A stretch of DNA of 10,935 nucleotides from an uncultured Lachnospiraceae bacterium (GTDB lineage Bacteria; Bacillota; Clostridia; Lachnospirales; Lachnospiraceae). The notes under the pieces were generated by a model. That model had not been told where the DNA came from and ran no database searches. It was given only the letters and a program-made list of their open reading frames with translations. Position numbers and translations under genes: made by a program. How positions within the stretch are numbered: position 1 is the stretch's first letter; each line of letters begins with the position of its first letter. Positions 5,936 through 10,935 of this stretch are shown in pieces. The stretch spans positions 1 through 10,935 of the forward strand of contig CADBLW010000011.1 of NCBI GenBank assembly GCA_902795625.1. Reading direction: 5' to 3'.

Positions 5936-5955
5936 CGAAATAAAATGTTTCGAAA
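5936..5955 (+). promoter_or_regulatory. Candidate AbiEi operator at the transcription start
   Basis: The inverted repeat CGAAA-TAAAATG-TTTCG (5936-5952) overlaps the expected start point, and its right arm is part of a second palindrome, TTTCGAAA (5948-5955). AbiEi antitoxins of characterised systems bind inverted repeats at their own promoter and repress it. That this repeat is the site here is an inference from its position; the arms are only five bases long. Confidence 0.35.
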
Positions 5956-5978
5956 AAGTAGCGAAGGAGGAATGTACC

Positions 5979-6620
5979 ATGGCACAGGCAGATATCTTGT
6001 TCAGTTACCTGAAAGAAAACTATCAGGAAAACGAGCCTATTTTTCTTGCGGAAATCGCTGTTTCCGGTATGAAGAACGTCGTGGTACGGCAGCAACTGAA
6101 GAAGTTGCTGGAAGGCGGGACTATAAAGCGATTTGATACAGGGATTTATTACATTCCCAAAAAGACGTTCTTTAAATCCGGAACAGCCTTGTCGGTTGAC
6201 GAGGTGATAAAGAAAAAATACCTTGTTGATGGTGAAAACAGCTGTGGTTACCTTAGTGGCATCCTTTTTGCTAATAAGCTTGGACTTACAACGCAGGTGC
6301 CCATGGTTTATGAGGTATGTTCCAATAAGGCAACTACTGAGTACAGAGACACTCAACTCGGCAATTTCAGAGTTATAGTACGGAAACCTTACGTTGAGGT
6401 TAATGATCAAAATGTCGTAGCGTTACAGTTCCTTGATCTCATGAGGGATGTGATCGATATTTCCGAATTGGAGGGCGCAGTACTAAAGGAGCGTATTCTG
6501 AGATATCTCAAAGCTAAGGAACTGCAATTTGATACGCTTAAACCGTTTCTGAAATACTATCCGGACAGGATTTACAAAAACATGTATGAGGTGGGGGTGT
6601 TAAGCGGTGTGGCTACATGA
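5979..6620 (+). CDS. abiEi: AbiEi-family type IV antitoxin / transcriptional autoregulator
   Basis: This 213-residue protein is the antitoxin of an AbiE pair. In known systems it neutralises the AbiEii enzyme without stable binding (type IV) and represses the operon through an N-terminal winged helix. Residues 1-65 fit that domain: a start-of-helix MAQADILFSYLKEN, then VVRQQLKKLLEGGTIKRFDTGIYYIP, a helix followed by the basic wing. The C-terminal part has the family-like segment CGYLSGILFANKLGLTTQVP, then VYEVCSNKA and VRKPYVEVNDQNVVALQFLDLM. No membrane segment is present. The ideal ribosome site AAGGAGG (5964-5970) lies 8 bases before the ATG, downstream of a consensus promoter. Its end overlaps the toxin gene start by 14 bases, so the two are translationally coupled. 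Codon use is AT-richer than in the neighbours on both sides, which suggests transfer. The family call is from sequence pattern and partner. Confidence 0.85.
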   Translation: MAQADILFSYLKENYQENEPIFLAEIAVSGMKNVVVRQQLKKLLEGGTIKRFDTGIYYIPKKTFFKSGTALSVDEVIKKKYLVDGENSCGYLSGILFANKLGLTTQVPMVYEVCSNKATTEYRDTQLGNFRVIVRKPYVEVNDQNVVALQFLDLMRDVIDISELEGAVLKERILRYLKAKELQFDTLKPFLKYYPDRIYKNMYEVGVLSGVAT

Positions 6621-7515
6621 GAACAGGGAAGATTTCTTTGATGCAGTTAACCTTGCGGCTGAGAAATTCGGGATACTTCCAACAGTCGTGGAAAAAGATT
6701 ACTATGTCACGATGATCCTTCGGGAACTCTCACACAGACTTGACTATGTAGTATTTAAAGGTGGGACTTCTCTTGCTAAGTGTCATAAGGTTGTAAAGAG
6801 ATTTTCCGAAGACATAGATATTACAATAGACAAAAGACTTTCCCAGGGGCAGATGAGGAAACTGAAAGAAGTAATCAAATCAGTAACAGAGGAACTCAGA
6901 CTGAGAATTCCCAATATAGATGATACAAGGAGCCGAAGGAACTATAACAGATATATTCTTGAATATGACACAGTGCTTTCTGATCCGGACGAGGCAGTTC
7001 AAACAGCGGTTTTGCTTGAGACCTCATTTGTTGAAGTGTCCTTTCCCACAGTGTTACTTCCTGTACACAGTTATGTTGGAGATATGCTGCTTGAGGAAGC
7101 TCCGGAACGCATGGAAGAGTATCAACTCGATCTTTTTGATATGAAGGTGCAGGATATTGACCGCACTTTGATTGATAAGGTGTTTGCGATTTGTGACTAC
7201 TATATGCAAAATAAGGTAAGGAAGCATTCCAGACACATTTATGACATTTATAAGCTTAAGAAAATAGTACCGATGACGGATGCTTTTAAGAAACTGGTTG
7301 CAGATGTCAGAGTTGAAAGGGCTCGGACGGATATTTGTCCGTCCGCACAGCAAGGTGTAGATATTCCGGAGATGCTAAGGGATATTGTGAAAAGTGAAGT
7401 GTATAAGGAAGATTACGAAACGATCACAGTGAAGCTTCTTGAAGAACATGTGCCGTATGAAACCGTAATAGAAGCAGTGAAGGCTATAGCCGCTACAGAT
7501 ATCTTCAGAGAATAA
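6607..7515 (+). CDS. abiEii: AbiEii-family nucleotidyltransferase toxin
   Basis: This 302-residue protein is the AbiEii toxin of the pair, from the nucleotidyltransferase superfamily. Such enzymes transfer nucleotides onto RNA or other targets and stop growth; in some hosts they cause phage abortive infection. Core motifs are visible: FKGGTSLAK (GGTSL at 52-56), then RFSEDIDI with the metal-binding Asp69 and Asp71 in SEDID (67-71). Further on come the Lys-containing IDRTLIDKVFAICDYY and RKHSRHIYDIYKLKK, matching the later conserved motifs of the family. The start is GTG at 6607. An in-frame TAA lies at 6601-6603, so nothing further upstream is possible, and a G-rich site (6588-6597) lies at suitable distance. 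The gene overlaps abiEi by 14 bases. It appears intact, with all active-site residues. The cellular target and whether it protects against phage cannot be read from sequence. Confidence 0.88.
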   Translation: MWLHENREDFFDAVNLAAEKFGILPTVVEKDYYVTMILRELSHRLDYVVFKGGTSLAKCHKVVKRFSEDIDITIDKRLSQGQMRKLKEVIKSVTEELRLRIPNIDDTRSRRNYNRYILEYDTVLSDPDEAVQTAVLLETSFVEVSFPTVLLPVHSYVGDMLLEEAPERMEEYQLDLFDMKVQDIDRTLIDKVFAICDYYMQNKVRKHSRHIYDIYKLKKIVPMTDAFKKLVADVRVERARTDICPSAQQGVDIPEMLRDIVKSEVYKEDYETITVKLLEEHVPYETVIEAVKAIAATDIFRE

Positions 7516-7547
7516 TAAAGGGTTTGTAAATATGCACAGTACAAAAG

Positions 7548-7583
7548 CCCGGCAGAGCGTTAAGAAACTCTGCCGGGTTTTTT
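7548..7583 (+). terminator. Strong terminator of the abiE operon
   Basis: A perfect 10-base-pair stem, CCCGGCAGAG (7548-7557) with CTCTGCCGGG (7568-7577), closes a 10-base loop and is followed by TTTTTTAATC. An AAAA run just before the stem makes it potentially usable in both directions. It closes the AT-rich cassette and insulates the ABC transporter genes that follow. Confidence 0.9.
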
Positions 7584-7618
7584 AATCAAACTCTAATCTT
7601 CGATAAAGTACCGTTTAA

Positions 7619-7690
7619 GAAAGCGATGGTATGCTTTCGATGTCATCAAAAATGATCAAGCAAAACGATCAAAGAAGTAATATAGGAGGT
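7619..7690 (+). promoter_or_regulatory. Leader of the ABC transporter genes: small repeats and ribosome site, promoter uncertain
   Basis: Between the abiE terminator and the permease start I see an inverted repeat GAAAGC/GCTTTC (7619-7638) enclosing a possible extended -10 (TGG then TATGCT, 7630-7635) with no matching -35. Two GATCAA copies (about 7653 and 7667) sit 14 bases apart, and the strong ribosome site AGGAGGT lies at 7684-7690. The lack of a -35 and the small repeats could mean activator-dependent expression, as is common for transporters of this class, but no regulator is visible. Confidence 0.3.
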
Positions 7691-7700
7691 TACTAAAGCA

Positions 7701-10187
7701 GTGAAGATCTTACTACGGTACATTCGAAGAAACATGATGGAGAGGAAAGGGCGACTGGCGCTCATGATCATCTCCATCGCGCTCAGTACAGGATTGCTGG
7801 TTGCCTGCCTGGGCATGATCAACACGATCAAGGACAGTATTACAGAGCCCGCTCGGAAAATGAGCGAGGGCAAGAACGTTGAGCTGCACAGCTGTTTGGA
7901 CGATCCTTATTTTACGAAAGAGGATTTCCAAAGCGACAAGCTCACGGAGATTACCGGTGAGCTGCAGACGGTCGGCGTCAAAGTGGAAAATGACAAACTC
8001 AGTTATGTGATCCTTCGCGGACGCGAGAGTTTTGACGGCGCGCTGACCGGGGGAGAATGGAAAAACAGCGCCGAACCGGACTGTGTGATCTCCGAGCGCA
8101 TTGCGAAGGAGTGGAACCTGAAAGCCGGTGACAGCTTCGAGATCATGTTCGGCGGCGAGCCGCTCACCTTGAACATCAAGGCGGTGGCGGTGAACGACGG
8201 AATGTTCTACGCTGATACGAAAGAGCAGTTCTACATGGTCATATCGTACACGTACTTAAACGAACAGCTAGGCGCTGAGGGCAAGTACAATGCGATGTAC
8301 GCAAAGATCACAGGGGAGAAAGACAAGCTTACATCCGAGGAGATCGAAGAGACGGTCAAGAAGTTCAACGAGACCAACAACTCAGTCAAGGCAACAGCGA
8401 TCGACACGGTGACCGTGCTCGGCAACTTCGACTCGCTGATCCTCGGACTCGGATGCATGTTCGCCATCGTCGTGGTGGTGAGCGGCCTGATCATCAGCGG
8501 CGTGTTCCGTATGATCATCGGCGAGAGACTGCCGGTGCTCGGAACCTTCATGAGCCAGGGTGCTTCAAAGGGCAAGGTGAGCCGCATCCTCATTCTGGAG
8601 AGCGTGCTCTACGGACTGTTCGGCGGCATCGTCGGCGCAGCGCTCGGCGAAGGGATCCTGTATCTCGTGGGACGCCTCATCTCGCCGCTTGCGGACTACG
8701 GCATCTACCTTCCCTTCAAGATAGAATGGCTTAACGTAGCGATCGGCGTTGTGTTCGCGATCGTGATGTCCGCGGTATCGTCCTGGCTGGCGGTACGCCG
8801 GATCAGGAAGCTTCAGACGAAGGATGTCATCCTCAACCGCGTGGAGCACACCGGAAAGCGCAAGCGTTTCAAGTTCGTCCTCGGTGCCGTGATGCTCACG
8901 GTGGCGGTGATCGGAAACGCGCAGATCAAAGGAACCGTATCCGCGCAGAGCCTTTTGTACCTCGTGCTTTCGATGGTCGGCATCCTGCTGGTAACGCCCA
9001 CGCTGGTGCGTGTGATCGCAGGGTTCCTGGCCAAGCTTTTCCGGAAGAACACGACGATGTTCTTAGCACTCAACCACATCCGCACCTCGAGACTTCTGAT
9101 CAACAACGTAGTGCTTCTGGTGATGGCCGTAAGCTCCGTGCTCACGGTGGCGATGTTCGGCAGCAACATGGTGGATGCCTGCCGCGAAGCCTATACCGAA
9201 TTTGACTTCGACTATTGTGTCGACGTGAACTTCCAGGGCGGCGGTGAGGAACCGATCGGCGACACGATCCTGCGCAACATTAAAGAGCTCGACTGTGTGG
9301 ACAATGCGTCGGTTTCGTCGGAGCTGCTCGGAGCGGCCGAGATCGACGGAAAGAATGTGATCGCCATGGGCGTCGATCCGGCACCGTACCGCGATTACAA
9401 TGATTATATCGAACTTGATAAATGTAAAGATTACGACACTTTCGTCAACTCCACGGAAAATGAGGTTGTGATCACCAAGGTGGTTGCCCGCAACTTCGAT
9501 CTGAAGGTCGGCGACAAGGTGAAGGTTAAGATCAACGACATTGAGCAGGAGCTGCATGTGTGTGCGGTCGTCAACGGAAAACTCTACAACTCCGGCGAGT
9601 TCATCCTGATCAGTAACGAAAAGATCCGGGAACTGTACCACACGAGCGGTGTGAACCAGGTCTACTTCAAGGTCAAAGGTGACATGAAGGAGGCGGAGAA
9701 GCAGTTTAAGACGATGGTCACGAACTTCGGTGCCACCTATGTGGACCGCGACACGATGTGCGAGCAGAACATCGAGCAGAACGACATGATCGTAAAGCTC
9801 ATCCAGGTATTTGCCTACCTGACGATGATCATCGCTTCGATCGGTATCTTCAACAACATCGTGATCAGCTTCCGCCAGAGAAGCCGGGAGTTCGCGGTAC
9901 TTGCCTCGGTCGGAATGACCGGCGGCGCGAGAAAGCGTCTGATCCTTGCGGAGAGCATCCTGTGCGTGATCATTTCCCTTCTCATCACATTGCCTTACAG
10001 CATGTTGATGGTCGGTGTGTTCAGCACCCTGATGTACTACGTCGGAATGGAATTTGACGTCGTGTTCAACTGGGGCGAGGTTCCGATGTACGCAATTGCC
10101 ATCACGGTGATCGTCCTGATCGCGTCGCTCTCGACGATGCGCAAGAGCCGCAAGCTGAGCGTCGTGGCGGAACTGAAGTACGAGTAA
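7701..10187 (+). CDS. ABC transporter permease with two FtsX-type halves
   Basis: This 828-residue permease belongs to the MacB/LolCE/FtsX-type (type VII) ABC family. These proteins use ATP-driven movements to act on lipids, peptides or antibiotics at the membrane rather than to pump through a channel. About ten helices are seen: 18-40; 245-272, 296-323 and 342-366; two linking helices at about 391-406 and 416-442; then 465-490, 698-722, 747-778 and 795-812. Two large extracellular domains (about 45-240 and 492-695) each lie after the first helix of a half. Coupling-type segments recur in both halves: ERLPVLGTFMSQGASKGKV in the first and SREFAVLASVGMTGGARK in the second. This shows an internal duplication. 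The GTG start has AGGAGGT 10 bases upstream. Its ATPase is the next gene, 71 bases on. The substrate is unknown; antimicrobial-peptide resistance and lipoprotein or lipid handling are both possible. Confidence 0.9.
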   Translation: MKILLRYIRRNMMERKGRLALMIISIALSTGLLVACLGMINTIKDSITEPARKMSEGKNVELHSCLDDPYFTKEDFQSDKLTEITGELQTVGVKVENDKLSYVILRGRESFDGALTGGEWKNSAEPDCVISERIAKEWNLKAGDSFEIMFGGEPLTLNIKAVAVNDGMFYADTKEQFYMVISYTYLNEQLGAEGKYNAMYAKITGEKDKLTSEEIEETVKKFNETNNSVKATAIDTVTVLGNFDSLILGLGCMFAIVVVVSGLIISGVFRMIIGERLPVLGTFMSQGASKGKVSRILILESVLYGLFGGIVGAALGEGILYLVGRLISPLADYGIYLPFKIEWLNVAIGVVFAIVMSAVSSWLAVRRIRKLQTKDVILNRVEHTGKRKRFKFVLGAVMLTVAVIGNAQIKGTVSAQSLLYLVLSMVGILLVTPTLVRVIAGFLAKLFRKNTTMFLALNHIRTSRLLINNVVLLVMAVSSVLTVAMFGSNMVDACREAYTEFDFDYCVDVNFQGGGEEPIGDTILRNIKELDCVDNASVSSELLGAAEIDGKNVIAMGVDPAPYRDYNDYIELDKCKDYDTFVNSTENEVVITKVVARNFDLKVGDKVKVKINDIEQELHVCAVVNGKLYNSGEFILISNEKIRELYHTSGVNQVYFKVKGDMKEAEKQFKTMVTNFGATYVDRDTMCEQNIEQNDMIVKLIQVFAYLTMIIASIGIFNNIVISFRQRSREFAVLASVGMTGGARKRLILAESILCVIISLLITLPYSMLMVGVFSTLMYYVGMEFDVVFNWGEVPMYAIAITVIVLIASLSTMRKSRKLSVVAELKYE

Positions 10188-10188
10188 G

Positions 10189-10254
10189 CATTTTACGGAC
10201 AGAGATAAACATTTTACGGAAAATAAACTATAACACATAAGAAACGGAGATAAA
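10189..10254 (+). repeat. Short direct repeats in the permease-ATPase gap
   Basis: CATTTTACGGA occurs twice exactly (10189-10199 and 10210-10220), offset by 21 bases. A third ACGGA (10244-10248) lies in the ATPase ribosome site, and GAGATAAA occurs at 10202-10209 and 10247-10254. The gap thus reads as decayed tandem copies of a unit like ACGGA-n-GATAAA, perhaps from duplication of the ribosome-site region. A weak TAAACA/TATAAC pair with 17-base spacing (10206-10234) might act as an internal promoter. Confidence 0.5.
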
Positions 10255-10258
10255 TAAA

Positions 10259-10935
10259 ATGAGCGCTATCAGCATTACCAATCTTAACAAGTCATTTGTC
10301 AACGGAAGAGTGATTTCCAAGGTTTTGAAGGACATTAATCTGGATGTGGAACAGGGCGAGTTCGTCTCGATCATGGGACCGTCCGGCTGCGGCAAATCCA
10401 CGCTGCTTTACCTGCTCGGCGGGCTTGACCAGCCCACCTCGGGCACGGTCTGCATCGAGGGCACGGACCTCGCGAAGTTGAACGAGAAGAAGCTCTGCGA
10501 GATGCGCAACAATAAGATCGGCTTCGTATTCCAGTTCTACAACCTTGTTCCGAACTTGAGCGTTGAGGACAACATCGCGCTGCCGCTGATGATCGCAGGC
10601 AAGAGCCGCTCCGCATATGCAGAGCGCATCGATGAGGTGCTCGACATCATCGGCATGAAGGACAAGAGAAAACTCACGCCCCGCGAGCTTTCCGGCGGCC
10701 AGCAGCAGAGAGTGGCGATCGCGAGAGCGCTCGTGTTCGATCCGGAGATCATTTTCCTCGATGAGCCGATCGGCAACCTTGACTCGAAGACCGGTACGAA
10801 GATCATGGAACTGTTCCGCGACATCAACCGCAAGTACGGCAAGACCATCGTGCAGGTAACGCACTCCGAGGAGGCAGCGCTGTACGGCACGAAGCTCGTT
10901 CGCGTCCGCGACGGTCAGATCGAAAGCATCTCGGA
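10259..10935 (+). CDS. ABC transporter ATPase (MacB/LolD type), cut off by the window edge
   Basis: This is the ATP-binding partner of the preceding permease. The frame is open from the ATG to the window end, giving 225 complete codons, so most of the protein is present; family members are usually about 220-260 residues. All nucleotide-binding motifs are visible in order: Walker A GPSGCGKST (about 40-48), Q-loop FVFQFYNLVPNLSV, signature LSGGQQQRVAIARAL, Walker B IIFLDEPIGNLDS, and the switch His in VTHSEEA. The FYNL-P-LSVEDN segment after the Q-loop and the DEP-GNLD form are typical of the LolD/MacB/FtsE branch that works with FtsX-type permeases. The Walker B follow-on reads DEPIGNLD, where DEPTGNLD is usual, a mild change. 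GGAG (10246-10249) lies 9 bases before the start. The ATPase following the permease is a valid but less common gene order in this group. Confidence 0.93.
   Translation, partial: MSAISITNLNKSFVNGRVISKVLKDINLDVEQGEFVSIMGPSGCGKSTLLYLLGGLDQPTSGTVCIEGTDLAKLNEKKLCEMRNNKIGFVFQFYNLVPNLSVEDNIALPLMIAGKSRSAYAERIDEVLDIIGMKDKRKLTPRELSGGQQQRVAIARALVFDPEIIFLDEPIGNLDSKTGTKIMELFRDINRKYGKTIVQVTHSEEAALYGTKLVRVRDGQIESIS

Noticed and set aside
5678..6136. 152-codon plus-strand frame across the small RNA, both terminators and the abiEi start
   Set aside because: It crosses two strong terminators and the abiE promoter, and is in a different frame from abiEi, which has the better ribosome site.
10206..10234. Internal promoter before the ATPase gene (TAAACA, 17 bases, TATAAC)
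   Set aside because: Only partial matches in an AT-rich gap; kept as a remark under the repeat, not as a promoter call.
9063..10238. 391-codon minus-strand open frame opposite the permease
   Set aside because: Asp/His/Val-rich shadow of the permease frame; the permease has clear helices and FtsX segments.
1..10935. tRNA/rRNA genes, CRISPR arrays, insertion sequences, phage attachment sites
   Set aside because: None seen on either strand by reading: no regularly spaced repeats, no transposase-like frame, no cloverleaf or rRNA core sequence.

Overview
The window looks like a chromosomal segment of a Gram-positive Clostridia bacterium, most likely of the Lachnospiraceae type. This is an inference from four things: strong AGGAGG-type ribosome binding sites, sigma-A promoters with extended TGn -10 boxes, compact rho-independent terminators, and gene families typical of that group (a GGDEF domain with the FADVNGLKxIND signature, a two-domain FtsX permease, an AbiE pair, and a holin-like type I toxin-antitoxin trace). 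Most genes are fairly GC-rich, with ATC, CGC and GTG codons. The exception is the stretch from about 5860 to 7580, which is clearly AT-richer.

Left part (1-4600, all on +): a small four-helix membrane protein of unknown function (69-674) is followed by a tight three-gene run. The run encodes a PAS/GAF-like GGDEF diguanylate cyclase (785-2191), a seven-helix membrane HD-GYP phosphodiesterase (2213-3559) and a metallo-beta-lactamase-fold hydrolase with all its metal ligands (3591-4529). The first two would make and break cyclic di-GMP. The substrate of the third is unknown. The run ends at a hairpin shared with the convergent gene on the other strand.

Middle part (4600-7600): a minus-strand gene encodes an exported or anchored membrane protein with an extracellular domain (4635-5483) and has a near-consensus promoter. 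Next is a compact locus with the architecture of a type I toxin-antitoxin system of the TxpA/holin-like kind: a plus-strand antisense-like small RNA (about 5650-5745) with its own promoter and terminator, lying against the 3' end of a minus-strand hydrophobic toxin-like reading frame that has no start codon. A plus-strand terminator hairpin sits where the toxin start should be. Directly beside it is an AT-rich two-gene cassette, AbiEi antitoxin/regulator plus AbiEii nucleotidyltransferase toxin (5979-7515). It has its own consensus promoter, small inverted repeats that could be operators, and a strong terminator. The cassette looks horizontally acquired.

Right part (7600-10935): an ABC transporter of the MacB/LolCDE/FtsX type consists of an 828-residue permease with two FtsX halves (7701-10187) and its ATPase (10259 to the window edge, cut off at the 3' end). 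The gap between them carries a short direct repeat.

I see no rRNA, tRNA, CRISPR array, insertion sequence or riboswitch that I can support. The least ordinary region is 5600-7600, where a broken type I toxin-antitoxin locus with an apparently intact antisense RNA adjoins an AbiE cassette.
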